A DNA stretch of 64,000 nucleotides from Massilia sp. IC2-477 (GCF_020707265.1 NZ_JAJFEQ010000006.1:1-64000); one strand, 5' to 3'. Counted from the stretch's first letter, positions 27,849 through 37,247 are shown. The notes: a model not told the origin generated them from the sequence alone. Made by a program: numbers and translations.

Positions 27849-30482
27849 TCAGAGGGTGGGGTGAAAGCCCAGGCTGGGCCCATCCTGCGCCCGCACATCC
27901 AGATCGCGCGCGTTGAGCACCGTCCCATCGCGTCCGATCGTGATGATGTGCATCCCCGTATCCGTCAGCCCCAGCCGCTTGAGCTGTTCCGGCGACACTC
28001 GCAAAAAGTACTCGCCAGGGAAGATGCCGGAAATGACGTAATACCCATCCGCCGCACTGCTCATGCTTGCCACCACCTTGCGCGAGGCATCCACCAGCTC
28101 CAGCTTCAGGTCGCCGACGGCGCGCCGCTTGCCGTCGGCGTACAGGTAGGTGGTGCCGTCCACCTCCCCCGTCAGGTTCACAGCGAACTCGACCTGGCTG
28201 ACATTGCCGGGACGCGGCACGATGCGCACGCCGGGCGTGCGCGGCTGCCATTGCGGGTCTTCCAGGGTGTCCCGATCAAGGGCGATGTCAGTGTAGTGGT
28301 GGGTCAGCAGGCGCGGCAGGTAGGCAATGCCGCTGGCGTCGGTGCGTACCGCGGCGTAGGAGCCGTTGACGGTAAAACCGGCGCCAGGGATGGCTTCGTC
28401 GGCGCCGTCCATGATGCCGTTCAGGTCCTTGTCGAGGAACACGCGGATCGAAGCCGCGCCCATGTTCGCCATCGGCTGGGCGTCGGTCACCATGCGGCCA
28501 CTCCTGGGCTCCAGCCCCATCGCCATGAAGAACTGCATGCCGAGCCCGTACTCGCCGCGATTCGAATAATAGCCGTTGATGCCGAGACCGTAGCTGCCCA
28601 GGCTCTTGTTCAGCGCGCCGGTGGCCCGCAGTTCGCGGTCCTTGAAGCTGCGCGCCAGGCCAAAGGTCAGCAGGTAGCCGCTGTGCAGGTAGTAGTCGGC
28701 AGACACCGCTGCGCCGCCCAGCGTGGTCTCGGGCGACAGCAGGTACTGCAACTGCCCGGTCAGGCCGACGCCGGCGACGCGCCGGCTCACCTGGAACTGG
28801 CCGTCGGCCAGTTCGTCGACGCCCAGCCGCTGCCAGCGCAGCGCGTTGGTCAGCGCAAAGCCATTGCGGTAGGCCGAGATCCGCCCCTGCACCTCGAGGT
28901 TGCGGGTGCTTGAAGCCAAGCGGTCATGCCGCAGCTGCAGCGACAGCGGAAAGAACTGCGCTCCGCCACCAAGGACGCCATCGGCGCGCACTTCGTCGCG
29001 CGAGCGCACCGGGTCCGTGGTCCGGTGGAAGAAATCGCTGGTGAAGCCATCCAGGCGCGCGTGGCTGGCCGACACCGACACAGGGCCCAGGCGCGTCTTC
29101 AGGCCCAGCTGCGCCAGCGTGCCGCCGTCGTCTGCCCTCGCCGCATCGGCTGTTGCAATGAAACTGTTCCAGTAGCCACGCAGGCCGAGGTTGGCGTAGC
29201 TGCGCTCGGCGCCATCGAAGGACGGCACGCGCTGCCAGCCGGCAACGGCGTTCAGCTGGTCACTTAAACCCCACTCGAATTGCGCGATGGCGCGCTTGCG
29301 CCCGAACCCGTCGCGGTGGGCGCCGACGTCGTAATACAGGGCGCCGCGCGGCACGGCCGACTGCTCCAGCAGGAAGTTCTGGCGCTCGACGCGCAGCTGG
29401 CCCAGCGGGCCGTGGAACACCAGCCTGAACTCGTTGGGGCCGTAGGCCAGCGGCTGGTCCTCGAAGCTGTACTTGCCGTCCGGGCCCGACTGCCGGACCC
29501 CGACCAGGGCATCGTTGTAGTACAGCTCGACGTCCCAGCCCGGCGGCAGCGCGCCCTGCAAGGTGTGGCGGTCGAAACTGGTCGGCTGGTTGAGGGGGCG
29601 GTTGCTGAGCACCACGCCATTGCCGGTCGGGCTGCTCGAGGAAATATTGCTCACGCCTGGCAGCGGCACGCTGCCGAACAGCGCGGTACGCGCATGGAGC
29701 GGGCCTAGCAGGCCGGCCTCTGGGTCGTGCCGGCCCAGGGTCAGGCGCAGCCTGGACGCGGCATCGTAGCGCTCACTGCTGGCATACAGGGCCGCCTCCA
29801 TCCCCAGCAGGTCGGTCGTCAGGTAGGCGGTGTAGCTCGCGTCCGCCTGGCGCCGCCCGCCGCCGTTGCCGGCCGTGAGCCCGAGCGTCTGGTCGATGAC
29901 GGGCACGCCTGCCAGCCGGTAGGGTGCGGCCAGGCGCGGGTAGCCAGGATCGACATAGGCCGAGCCCGGGCGGCTGCCATGCTTGCGCCGCTCCAGCCTT
30001 GCCTGGAGCGGCAACTGCTCGCGCGGGCGCACCTTGAGGGCGAGGCTGGACATGTCGAGCTCGAGGTCCAGCGGCAGCCAACGGGACAGCAGCTTGCTGG
30101 CCACATAGATCTCGTCGGCCTGCAGCTTGAACTGCGAACGGTCGAGCTCCTCGTGCCTGCCGTCGATGTCCGCGACGCCGCCGGGCACGTCCAGGCTGAA
30201 CCCACGGCTTTCCGAGATGATATAGCCGCTGGCACGGCCTTCTCCGGGCGTCACCCGGATCGCCAGCGTCAGGAGGCGCGCCACCTCGCCGAGCGGCAAG
30301 TAGACGTCGCGCCCGATTTCGTAGCCGGTGACGGCGTCGGACAGGAGCTGGTTGCCGAGCCTGACTTCAAGCAGGATGAGGTTGTCCTCGGATTGCTTCG
30401 ACGATGCTGCGGCCGCCTCCGGCTGTAAGGCCGGCAGCAACATCAATCCTGCAACAAATAACCCCGTTCGGAAAACCTGCAT
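27849..30482 (-). CDS. Non-classical outer-membrane usher-like protein
   Basis: 877-residue outer-membrane protein. A signal peptide (about 1-26) precedes an N-terminal domain (about 35-150) that includes a copper-amine-oxidase-N-like segment, YEIGRDVYLPLGEVARLL. A long region of alternating amphipathic strands (about 180-660), typical of a beta-barrel, contains a plug-like E-set segment GWDVELYYNDALVGVRQSGPDGKYSFEDQ. Two C-terminal carboxypeptidase-regulatory/SdrB-like domains (about 680-850) include a calcium-loop-like DKDLNGIMDGADEAIPG. It lacks a clear PapC_N signature but sits after a pilus chaperone and two pilin-like genes, so an usher role is inferred. ATG at 30482 is preferred to TTG at 30530. 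Confidence 0.82.
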   Translation of the reverse strand: MQVFRTGLFVAGLMLLPALQPEAAAASSKQSEDNLILLEVRLGNQLLSDAVTGYEIGRDVYLPLGEVARLLTLAIRVTPGEGRASGYIISESRGFSLDVPGGVADIDGRHEELDRSQFKLQADEIYVASKLLSRWLPLDLELDMSSLALKVRPREQLPLQARLERRKHGSRPGSAYVDPGYPRLAAPYRLAGVPVIDQTLGLTAGNGGGRRQADASYTAYLTTDLLGMEAALYASSERYDAASRLRLTLGRHDPEAGLLGPLHARTALFGSVPLPGVSNISSSSPTGNGVVLSNRPLNQPTSFDRHTLQGALPPGWDVELYYNDALVGVRQSGPDGKYSFEDQPLAYGPNEFRLVFHGPLGQLRVERQNFLLEQSAVPRGALYYDVGAHRDGFGRKRAIAQFEWGLSDQLNAVAGWQRVPSFDGAERSYANLGLRGYWNSFIATADAARADDGGTLAQLGLKTRLGPVSVSASHARLDGFTSDFFHRTTDPVRSRDEVRADGVLGGGAQFFPLSLQLRHDRLASSTRNLEVQGRISAYRNGFALTNALRWQRLGVDELADGQFQVSRRVAGVGLTGQLQYLLSPETTLGGAAVSADYYLHSGYLLTFGLARSFKDRELRATGALNKSLGSYGLGINGYYSNRGEYGLGMQFFMAMGLEPRSGRMVTDAQPMANMGAASIRVFLDKDLNGIMDGADEAIPGAGFTVNGSYAAVRTDASGIAYLPRLLTHHYTDIALDRDTLEDPQWQPRTPGVRIVPRPGNVSQVEFAVNLTGEVDGTTYLYADGKRRAVGDLKLELVDASRKVVASMSSAADGYYVISGIFPGEYFLRVSPEQLKRLGLTDTGMHIITIGRDGTVLNARDLDVRAQDGPSLGFHPTL

Positions 30483-30496
30483 GGTGCCTGGATGCG

Positions 30497-30534
30497 CATA
30501 TTGCCGGCCAACCGGCGGTCGGCCCGGCAATATG
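30497..30534. other. Perfect intercistronic hairpin before the usher gene
   Basis: CATATTGCCGG (30497-30507) and CCGGCAATATG (30524-30534) are perfect 11-bp complements with further pairing inside the loop. The hairpin lies 15 nt upstream of the usher start on the minus strand, between chaperone and usher. It could lower usher translation or protect the upstream message, as in other pilus operons. Confidence 0.7.
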
Positions 30535-30576
30535 ATTATTGCTCAAAAAACATCTATTGGGGAAGCTCAGCCCGCA

Positions 30577-31443
30577 TCACGGCAGAGCGAGACTGGCCTG
30601 TGCCAGCAGCTTGCCGCCCGCTTCCGGACGATCGCGGTAGGCAACCTCGATCGTGCCGCCGGCCAGCGCGACGCCTGGCGGCACCTGCAGCGGCAGCATC
30701 GCCTTGCGCACGCGGTTCGGCGTGAACACGGCGATGCCGCTGACCTGCGCGAGGCTCTGCGGCTTGCCGCCGCGCGGCGTGAACGTCACGCTCAGGTCGC
30801 CGTACACCGAGCTGCTGCCCTCGCGCTGCAGGCGCAGCGCCAGCAGCGGGCGCTTTGCTTCATCCTTCTGCAGGGCGAGCCCGTCCAGGCTGACGTTCGC
30901 GCTGAGGTTCCCGTGGCGGACGATCACCGGCATCGCGGCGCCGACCAGGGTCTGGATTACCACGCCAACCTGGCCGTCCCCGGCGCTACGGTTCTCGATG
31001 CTGGCGCTGCCTTCGACATCCGGCAGCTTGTCGAACAGCAGGTGCGAGCGGTATTCGCCTTCGGCCAGTTCGGCGGGCTTGCGCAACATGACGCGCACCG
31101 TCTGCGCGGTGCCGGGCTGCAGCGTGACCTGGCGCGGCGAATAGCGCAGCATGTCGTCGGCGAAGCGCTCGCCTTCCATGGCGGTATCGGCCGGCTCGAT
31201 CTGGCCGGTTTCGGTCATGCGGCGGTTCACCACCGAGATCCGGTAACTTGCCGGCTTGTTGCCGTTGTTGATCAGCTGGACCTGGGCCGCGCGCGCGTTC
31301 TTGTCGAAGACGATGCGCGTCGGATGCAGCATGAGGTCGGCAAACGCAGGCGAAGACGGGCCCAGCAGCAGGCAGGCGAGCACAAGCGACAGCGCCTGGC
31401 GCAGGCGGCCGAAGGAAACGGATGCGAACGTGGGGTAAAACAT
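30577..31443 (-). CDS. Periplasmic fimbrial chaperone (PapD-like)
   Basis: 288-residue exported chaperone. A signal peptide (about 1-36, ending AFA-D) is followed by an N-terminal immunoglobulin-like domain: LHPTRIVFDKNARAAQVQLI, ASYRISVVNRRM and the classical LRYSPRQVTLQPGTAQTVRV block. The C-terminal domain begins near 160. It should donate a strand to the DUF4402 subunits and deliver them to the usher. Genes upstream and downstream on the same strand complete the pilus set; it begins 20 nt after the second pilin gene. Confidence 0.88.
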   Translation of the reverse strand: MFYPTFASVSFGRLRQALSLVLACLLLGPSSPAFADLMLHPTRIVFDKNARAAQVQLINNGNKPASYRISVVNRRMTETGQIEPADTAMEGERFADDMLRYSPRQVTLQPGTAQTVRVMLRKPAELAEGEYRSHLLFDKLPDVEGSASIENRSAGDGQVGVVIQTLVGAAMPVIVRHGNLSANVSLDGLALQKDEAKRPLLALRLQREGSSSVYGDLSVTFTPRGGKPQSLAQVSGIAVFTPNRVRKAMLPLQVPPGVALAGGTIEVAYRDRPEAGGKLLAQASLALP

Positions 31444-31463
31444 GGTGGTTTTCTGTGCCTGTT

Positions 31464-31958
31464 CTAATTGACGGACACGATGAACGTGCCGGTGTACCTG
31501 CCCGCCGGCTGGTTGGGCGTCACGACCAGGGTCGCGCCGATCGCCAGGTCCGTACCGACGGCCGGCACTGAAGCCATGGTCGGCGCAGGCGGGTTGCTGT
31601 TGAAATCATTGAGCGCCATGCTGCTGGCGTCACTGCTCAGCCGGACACTGCCATTCGTAGGCAGGGAAATGATGGCGCCCTTGTCCTTGGCGCCACTGTT
31701 GTTCCGGCGCACGTTGACGCTGGCAGCCTGGCCGAGCGAGGAATTGAGAAGGATGACGCCGCCGGAACTGCGACGTTCGCCGTTCGGCAGGAGGGTGACC
31801 GTGCCGGCGCTGGTGACAACGAAACTTCCGAAGTCCAGGCTGCGCCCCGGGGTAAGCAGGAGCTGCTGGGCCTGGGCCGGATGCTGGCCGAACAGGACCA
31901 GCGCCGCCAGCACGATCGTGCTGGCGGCGCGCAACGCGTGGTAACGGCGTGCCGACAT
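31464..31958 (-). CDS. DUF4402 pilin-like subunit (second)
   Basis: 164-residue exported protein with a signal peptide (about 1-30) and a DUF4402-like beta-sandwich. The N-terminal strand reads SLDFGSFVV with TSAGTVTLLPNGERRSS, the family 'f.fG.f....gG.v.i...g.r..' pattern, and it ends with RYTGTFIVSVN, a closing strand suited to donor-strand exchange. It has no cysteines in the mature part. It is 35 nt downstream of the major pilin-like gene and precedes the chaperone, so it may be a minor or tip subunit. Confidence 0.8.
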   Translation of the reverse strand: MSARRYHALRAASTIVLAALVLFGQHPAQAQQLLLTPGRSLDFGSFVVTSAGTVTLLPNGERRSSGGVILLNSSLGQAASVNVRRNNSGAKDKGAIISLPTNGSVRLSSDASSMALNDFNSNPPAPTMASVPAVGTDLAIGATLVVTPNQPAGRYTGTFIVSVN

Positions 31959-31993
31959 GCTTCTAGTGAAAAACTGCGCCGCTACCGCTGCAA

Positions 31994-32533
31994 TCAGCTG
32001 CCGTAGTTGACGGTCGCGGTCACGGTACCGGTGTAGACGCCGCCGACCTGGGCCGCGTCAACGGTCAGGACACCGCCGACGTAGATCTTGGTGCCGCTGG
32101 CGCCGATGGTGCCGCCAGTGACCGTTCCCGAGGTTGCAGCCGTTTGGGTCAGGGTGCTGATCGGGGTGAAGCTCATCGTCTCGGTACCGCTGGTGCGGGT
32201 CAATACGGTTGGGGTGACGCTGACCGTGAAGTTATCGCCCGTGTTACCGGTCACGTCGAACTCGGCGACGGTTGGTGCGCCGGCGCCCGCTGCCACCACG
32301 CCATTGAGGGTGCGGGTGCCGTCCGTGGCGAGGGTGACCGTACCACCGGTACCGCGTCCGAAGCTGCCGAAGGCCAGGTCGTTCACTTTGTTGATCGCGA
32401 TCGGGACGATCACGGTGGCGGAGGTATTGGCGACGCCGTCGGCGGCAACGGCACTGCCGGTGGCTGCGGCGATCGCCAGTGCCAGGGTGGCTAGCGAAAG
32501 ATGGGTTTTGGTAAAGCGAGCTTGCTTGGTCAT
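31994..32533 (-). CDS. DUF4402 pilin-like subunit (first, likely major)
   Basis: 179-residue secreted protein: signal peptide (about 1-30, AVA-A), then a Gly/Thr-rich beta protein with LAFGSFGRGTGGTVTLATDG (family block), cysteine-free, ending GVYTGTVTATVNYGS. The threonine/glycine richness and first position in the operon suggest the main fibre subunit. A long AT-rich leader region (32534-32940) separates it from the neighbouring operon and should hold its promoter and regulatory sites. Confidence 0.83.
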   Translation of the reverse strand: MTKQARFTKTHLSLATLALAIAAATGSAVAADGVANTSATVIVPIAINKVNDLAFGSFGRGTGGTVTLATDGTRTLNGVVAAGAGAPTVAEFDVTGNTGDNFTVSVTPTVLTRTSGTETMSFTPISTLTQTAATSGTVTGGTIGASGTKIYVGGVLTVDAAQVGGVYTGTVTATVNYGS

Positions 32534-32940
32534 TCTGGTCTTCCTTCAGATAGTGATGGAGCGGCAGCTAGCCGATGTGTTCTGACGATCCGGACCGCAC
32601 TTGCATCCACAGAAACCATAAATCTTGCAGTTCGGTATCGTTTTGCTATGTTGCAAGAAAATAATAGCGGCTTTTTGCACTAGATCACTATTTCCTTAAA
32701 CCAACGGCAAGAAAAACTTTGTCAAATTCATCAATAATTGTTAATAGATTACTTGTCTGTACAAATGTGCGGTTGTTGATCACCTTACGTTCGCGGCATA
32801 TAACGAAAATTCATGTGATATCGGGACAATTTTGGGGCAATCGGGTTTCTGATATGCGCGGCATATAAAACCAACAAACATTTGTTTATGGCAACCAAAT
32901 GTTGTTCTGATCCAACGTTGCTATCCGCTCTGAAAACAAC
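32534..32940. promoter_or_regulatory. AT-rich upstream region of the pilus operon, with palindrome
   Basis: This 407-bp stretch has no plausible gene. It is clearly AT-rich compared with its flanks. A 15-bp palindrome ATATGC-GCG-GCATAT lies at 32852-32866, and the 11-mer GCGGCATATAA occurs at 32793 and again at 32858, 65 bp apart. These could be operator sites or bent-DNA elements for H-NS-like control of the fibre operon. No confident -35/-10 pair is called. Confidence 0.45.
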
Positions 32941-32963
32941 AAAGCCACCTCGAGGGTGGCTTT
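32941..32963. terminator. Bidirectional intrinsic terminator after ybiB
   Basis: A perfect 9-bp stem AAAGCCACC/GGTGGCTTT with a 5-nt loop; the minus-strand side runs into TTTGTTGTTTTC. It ends the convergent-side transcript of the ybiB-like gene, whose stop is at 33001. Confidence 0.85.
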
Positions 32964-33000
32964 GGCAGACAGGGGAACCCGGCGCAGGCCGGGCCGGCTG

Positions 33001-33975
33001 TCAGGGTCGGAGGGAACGGGCGACGCGCACGCAGTGGGCGACCTGGGCCACGATCGGCGGTGGAATCGGCACTTCGCCGCGCAGTGCGGCCGCGATCCAG
33101 GCAGCCGTGGTAGCGGCATCGCGCGCTTCCGGCACCTCGGCCAGCAGGTCGGTCGGCGCATCGCGTTCGACCAGCAGCGTGCGCTGGCCGCCATGGAACC
33201 AGTCGATCTGCGGGGCGCGATGCGGGTTGGCGACGGTCTCGCCTTCGGTGCCGCGCATCAGGAAGGCGTCGCCGCGTTCCGGCGGCGCGGCCGTCGTGAA
33301 ATATTCGCCCAGGGTCTGCAGGTATTCCGGATGGGTGTAGGACACCAGGCGCAGCGCCGGGCCATCGTAGGGCTGCAGGATCTTGACCAGGGTATGCGTC
33401 GAGTTGCGCACGCCGAGAATGCGGCGCAGCGACAGCATGTGGGCCAGGCTCGGAGCCAGCAGCTCGATCGGGATGAATACGGGGCGGCGATTGGCTGCGG
33501 CATCCAGAATGTCGCTTGAGGACGCCGCCTCGGCCAGGCCGAGTTCGGCCAGGATCTCGCTGGTCGTGATGCGGCCCGGATCGCTGCGCACGCCGTGCAC
33601 CAGGGTCGGCACGCCCTCGCGCGCCAGCAGCAGCGCCAGCAGCGGGGTCAGGTTGGCCAGCTTGCGCGCGCCGTTGTAGCTCGGGATCAGCACCGGGGCA
33701 AACTCCCCCGGCGGGCTGGGCAGGGGCGCGAAGGAGGCTTCCGCCGCATCCATGAAGCCGGCCAGCTCTTCCACGGATTCGCCCTTGATGCGCATCGCCA
33801 GCAGGATGGCGCCCAATTCGAGGTCGGAGACCCGCCCTTCCAGCATCGCCGCATAGAGCGCGCGCGCATCCTCGCGCGACATGCTGCGCGCGCCTTTCAC
33901 GCCGCGGCCGATTTCCTTGATAAAAGGCGCCGCGGCAAATCGTTCGGTGTTCTTGTCCTGGTCTTCGTTCATCAT
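33001..33975 (-). CDS. ybiB: YbiB-type DNA-binding protein (TrpD2 family)
   Basis: 324-residue protein homologous to anthranilate phosphoribosyltransferase but belonging to the YbiB/TrpD2 branch, reported to bind nucleic acids rather than make tryptophan precursors. The N-terminal four-helix domain shows SREDARALYAAMLEGRVSDL and GAILLAMRIKGESVEELAGF; the second domain has VPTLVHGVRSDPGRITTSEI, where true TrpD has a phosphoribosyl-binding glycine loop. The start is one of two consecutive ATGs (33975, 33972). It is divergent from aroG across 114 bp. In E. coli ybiB is a LexA-linked gene; no SOS box is recognised here. Confidence 0.85.
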   Translation of the reverse strand: MMNEDQDKNTERFAAAPFIKEIGRGVKGARSMSREDARALYAAMLEGRVSDLELGAILLAMRIKGESVEELAGFMDAAEASFAPLPSPPGEFAPVLIPSYNGARKLANLTPLLALLLAREGVPTLVHGVRSDPGRITTSEILAELGLAEAASSSDILDAAANRRPVFIPIELLAPSLAHMLSLRRILGVRNSTHTLVKILQPYDGPALRLVSYTHPEYLQTLGEYFTTAAPPERGDAFLMRGTEGETVANPHRAPQIDWFHGGQRTLLVERDAPTDLLAEVPEARDAATTAAWIAAALRGEVPIPPPIVAQVAHCVRVARSLRP

Positions 33976-34089
33976 GCAAGCATACAACGCTTGCGTCGGC
34001 CGTGAGCGCGCCTTGCAATTTTTGGGCACCATTGTGCAAGTGCAGCATTTTCGGTCTACACTGGATATTCCCTCTCGACATTTCGCATC

Positions 34090-35151
34090 ATGATCAATAC
34101 GCCAGCCATTGAAAACACCAACGTCAGTTCGTTCGCGCAGATGCCCACGCCGAACGAGCTGCACGCCACCCTGCCCCTGAGCGACCGCGCCTTTGCCACC
34201 GTGATGGGGGGCCGCGAGACGCTGCGCAATATCCTCGACCGTAAGGACCAGCGCCTGTTCGTGGTGGTCGGGCCCTGCTCGATCCACGACCCGGAAGCCG
34301 GCCTGGACTATGCGCGCCGCCTCAAGGCGTTACAAAGCGAAGTAGCCGACACCATGGTGCTGGTGATGCGCGTGTATTTCGAAAAGCCGCGCACCACCAC
34401 CGGCTGGAAGGGCTATATCAACGACCCGTTCATGGACGACTCCTTCCGCGTCGAGGTCGGCATGGAACGCGCGCGCCGCTTCCTGCTCGACGTCTGCGAA
34501 CTGGGCCTGCCGACCGCGACCGAAGCACTGGACCCGATCTCACCGCAATACCTGGGCGACCTGATCGCCTGGACCGCCATTGGCGCGCGCACGACCGAGT
34601 CGCAGACGCACCGCGAGATGTCGTCCGGCCTGTCGACCCCGGTCGGCTTCAAGAACGGCACCGACGGCGATGTGAGCATTGCGGTCAATGCCGTGCTGTC
34701 CTCGGCCAATCCGCACGCTTTCCTCGGCATCAATGGCCAGGGCAACGTGTCGATCGTGCGCACCAGCGGCAACGCTTACGGCCACGTGGTGCTGCGCGGC
34801 GGCGGCGGCCGTCCGAACTACGATTCGGTGTCGGTGGCGATCGCGGAGCAGGCGCTCAAGAAGGCCGGGCTGCCGGCCAACCTGGTGGTGGATTGCTCGC
34901 ATGCCAACAGCTACAAGAAGCCGGAACTGCAGCCGCTGGTGATGTCGGACGTGATCCAGCAGATCAAACACGGCAACCGCTCGCTGGTGGGCGTGATGAT
35001 CGAGTCGAACATCGTCAGCGGCAGCCAGGCGATTCCGGAAGACCTGTCGCAGCTGAAGTATGGCTGCTCGGTGACGGATGGCTGCATTGGGTGGGAAGAG
35101 ACCGAGGCGATGTTGCGCAGCGCGCACCAGGAACTGCTGCAGCGGCCCTGA
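34090..35151 (+). CDS. aroG: 3-deoxy-7-phosphoheptulonate (DAHP) synthase, class I
   Basis: 353-residue enzyme condensing phosphoenolpyruvate and erythrose-4-phosphate in the first step of the shikimate pathway. Family blocks: VVVGPCSIHDPEAGLDYARR, MRVYFEKPRTTTGWKGYIND, ARTTESQTHREMSSGLS, VGFKNGTDG and VVDCSHANSYKKPELQP, with metal ligands Cys (GPCS), His (CSHAN), Glu and Asp (SVTDGCIGW). Length fits the AroF/AroG/AroH group, but which amino acid inhibits it cannot be told from sequence. It is followed 7 nt after its stop by a REP palindrome. Confidence 0.92.
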   Translation: MINTPAIENTNVSSFAQMPTPNELHATLPLSDRAFATVMGGRETLRNILDRKDQRLFVVVGPCSIHDPEAGLDYARRLKALQSEVADTMVLVMRVYFEKPRTTTGWKGYINDPFMDDSFRVEVGMERARRFLLDVCELGLPTATEALDPISPQYLGDLIAWTAIGARTTESQTHREMSSGLSTPVGFKNGTDGDVSIAVNAVLSSANPHAFLGINGQGNVSIVRTSGNAYGHVVLRGGGGRPNYDSVSVAIAEQALKKAGLPANLVVDCSHANSYKKPELQPLVMSDVIQQIKHGNRSLVGVMIESNIVSGSQAIPEDLSQLKYGCSVTDGCIGWEETEAMLRSAHQELLQRP

Positions 35152-35157
35152 TTATCA

Positions 35158-35189
35158 CTGCGTGGGCGGGAAACCCGCCCACCCTACGG
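35158..35189 (-). repeat. REP palindrome between aroG and tsaD
   Basis: Single REP unit in minus orientation (stem GTGGGCGGG/CCCGCCCAC, AAA loop), starting 7 nt after the aroG stop and ending 37 nt before the tsaD start. Confidence 0.88.
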
Positions 35190-35225
35190 TAAAATCTCTT
35201 CTTTTCCTCCCTGCTGTTTCCCCCC

Positions 35226-36266
35226 ATGATTGTTCTCGGCGTCGAATCCTCCTGCGATGAAACCGGCCTGGCTCTGTACGACACCGAGCGCGGCCTGCTG
35301 TCCCATGCCCTGCATTCGCAGGTAGCCATGCACGAAGAGTACGGCGGCGTGGTGCCGGAGCTCGCCTCGCGCGACCACATCCGCCGCGCCCTGCCGCTGC
35401 TGGAAGAGGTCTTGAAGCGCGCGGATATTCCGGCTGCCAGCATCGACGCCATTGCCTACACCCAGGGCCCGGGCCTGGCGGGCGCGCTGCTGGTCGGGTC
35501 CTCGGTGGCCTGCTCGCTGGCCCTGGCGCTGGACAAGCCGGTGCTGGGCGTGCACCACCTCGAGGGCCACCTGCTGTCGCCGCTGCTGGCGAGCGAGCGT
35601 CCGGAGTTTCCCTTCATCGCCCTGCTGGTCTCGGGAGGCCATACCCAGCTGATGCGGGTGGACGGCGTCGGCCGCTACACGCTGCTGGGCGAGACCCTGG
35701 ACGACGCCGCCGGCGAAGCCTTCGACAAGTCGGCCAAGCTGCTGGGCCTGGGCTATCCGGGCGGCCCGGCGATCTCGCGCCTGGCCGAGTTCGGCGACCC
35801 GATGGCCTACACCTTGCCGCGCCCGATGTTGCACTCGAAGGATTTCAATTTCAGCTTCTCGGGCCTGAAGACCGCCGTGCTGACGGTGGTGAAGAATCAC
35901 GAGGAAAAAGTGGTGGCCAATATCTGCGAGCAGGACAAGGCCAACATCGCACGCGGCTTCGTCGACGCCATCGTGGAAGTCCTGACCGCCAAGTGCGTGA
36001 ACGCGCTGAAGCACACGGGCCTCAAGCGCCTGGTGATCGCCGGCGGCGTCGGCGCCAACCGCCAGCTGCGCGAATCGCTGAACGCGGCCGCCGCCAAGCG
36101 CAAGTTCAAGGTCTACTACCCGGAGCTGGAATTCTGCACCGACAACGGCGCCATGATCGCTTTCGCCGGCGCCATGCGCCTCGAACGCAAGCCAGAGCTG
36201 GCCCAGCGCGACTACGCGTTCAATGTGCGCCCGCGCTGGCCGCTGGACGAGCTGGAAGCCGCCTGA
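35226..36266 (+). CDS. tsaD: tRNA threonylcarbamoyladenosine synthase, TsaD subunit
   Basis: 346-residue ASKHA-fold enzyme that, with TsaB, TsaC and TsaE, makes t6A37 in tRNAs reading ANN codons. It begins [19 protein letters not shown] and carries the iron-binding HHLEGH (about 110-115), the phosphate-loop segment LVSGGHTQL and [16 protein letters not shown]. Length matches the family. The partner gene tsaE is 15 kb away at 50.9 kb. The REP just upstream lies between it and aroG, so it likely has its own promoter. Confidence 0.96.
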   Translation: MIVLGVESSCDETGLALYDTERGLLSHALHSQVAMHEEYGGVVPELASRDHIRRALPLLEEVLKRADIPAASIDAIAYTQGPGLAGALLVGSSVACSLALALDKPVLGVHHLEGHLLSPLLASERPEFPFIALLVSGGHTQLMRVDGVGRYTLLGETLDDAAGEAFDKSAKLLGLGYPGGPAISRLAEFGDPMAYTLPRPMLHSKDFNFSFSGLKTAVLTVVKNHEEKVVANICEQDKANIARGFVDAIVEVLTAKCVNALKHTGLKRLVIAGGVGANRQLRESLNAAAAKRKFKVYYPELEFCTDNGAMIAFAGAMRLERKPELAQRDYAFNVRPRWPLDELEAA

Positions 36267-36398
36267 GCCCTGTCTGAACAGGCTTACAATACCTGTTATC
36301 AATATTGAACTTGCATACTTAACATCGATCCTACCGTGTGACCGCCCCTTGCCAAACAATGGCAATATCCGACGGTTAAGTTTTACGGAGGTTGCACG

Positions 36399-37244
36399 AT
36401 GCGCGTTGTAAGTTGGAATATTCGCTGGGGTTGTGGCAAGGACGGAAGGATTCGCATCCACGCGATTATCGACGTTCTGCGCCGGCTGAATCCGGATGTC
36501 ATCTGTCTGCAAGAAGTGGCGGCCAACCACCCGGAGCTGGAAGGCGGCGCCACCGCCAACCAGTTCAAGCAACTGGGTGGCGCCTTCGGCGGCTTCCACC
36601 TGATGGAACATGCCCCGAGTGAACTCTACAAGAACAATTCCCCGCGCCTGTTCGGCAACCTGATCCTCTCGAAGTACCGCATCTCGCAGGTGCACCGGCA
36701 CCTGCTGCCCTGGCCGGCCGATCCGGACAACCCGGCCGGCATGCCGCGCGGCCTGATGGAAACCGTGATCGATGCGCCCAGCGGCAAGCTGCGCCTGATG
36801 ACCACCCATCTCGAGTACTATTCGGTGCTGCAGCGCATGGCGCAGGTGCGCCGCATCCGCGAGCTGCACGTGGAGGCGAGCGCGCGTTCCCGCATCTTCC
36901 AGCCCGATCCGAACCTGGACGCGCCCTACCAGCTAGGCTTCCGTCCGGCATCGAGCATCCTGTGCGGCGACTTCAACTTCGCCCCGGACGCGGAGGATTA
37001 CCGCGCGCTGCTGGCGCCGATGGAAGGCGGCGCTCCGGCGTTTCTCGACGCCTGGCGCGTCGCGCACGGCAACGTGGCGCGCGCGCCGACCACCGGCCTG
37101 CACGGTTATCCGTGGCCGGAGCGGCCGGAGTGCTACGACCACTTCTTCGTCACCGAAGACCTGGCGCCGCGCGTGGCCTCGGTCGACGTGCAATCCGAGA
37201 CGGCAGCCTCGGACCACCAGCCGGTGGTCCTCGACCTGAACTGA
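36399..37244 (+). CDS. Endonuclease/exonuclease/phosphatase (EEP) family protein, copy 1
   Basis: 281-residue metal-dependent phosphoesterase. EEP motifs: the start MRVVSWNIRWGCGKDG (Asn metal/substrate contact), VICLQEVAANH (catalytic Glu), LRLMTTHLEYYS, ILCGDFNFAPDAEDYR (GDFN) and the closing ASDHQPVVLDL (SDH). A good GGAGGT ribosome-binding site precedes the ATG. The substrate (DNA, phospholipid or small phosphoester) cannot be told. A paralogue lies at 39351-40322. Confidence 0.88.
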   Translation: MRVVSWNIRWGCGKDGRIRIHAIIDVLRRLNPDVICLQEVAANHPELEGGATANQFKQLGGAFGGFHLMEHAPSELYKNNSPRLFGNLILSKYRISQVHRHLLPWPADPDNPAGMPRGLMETVIDAPSGKLRLMTTHLEYYSVLQRMAQVRRIRELHVEASARSRIFQPDPNLDAPYQLGFRPASSILCGDFNFAPDAEDYRALLAPMEGGAPAFLDAWRVAHGNVARAPTTGLHGYPWPERPECYDHFFVTEDLAPRVASVDVQSETAASDHQPVVLDLN

Positions 37245-37247
37245 CTC

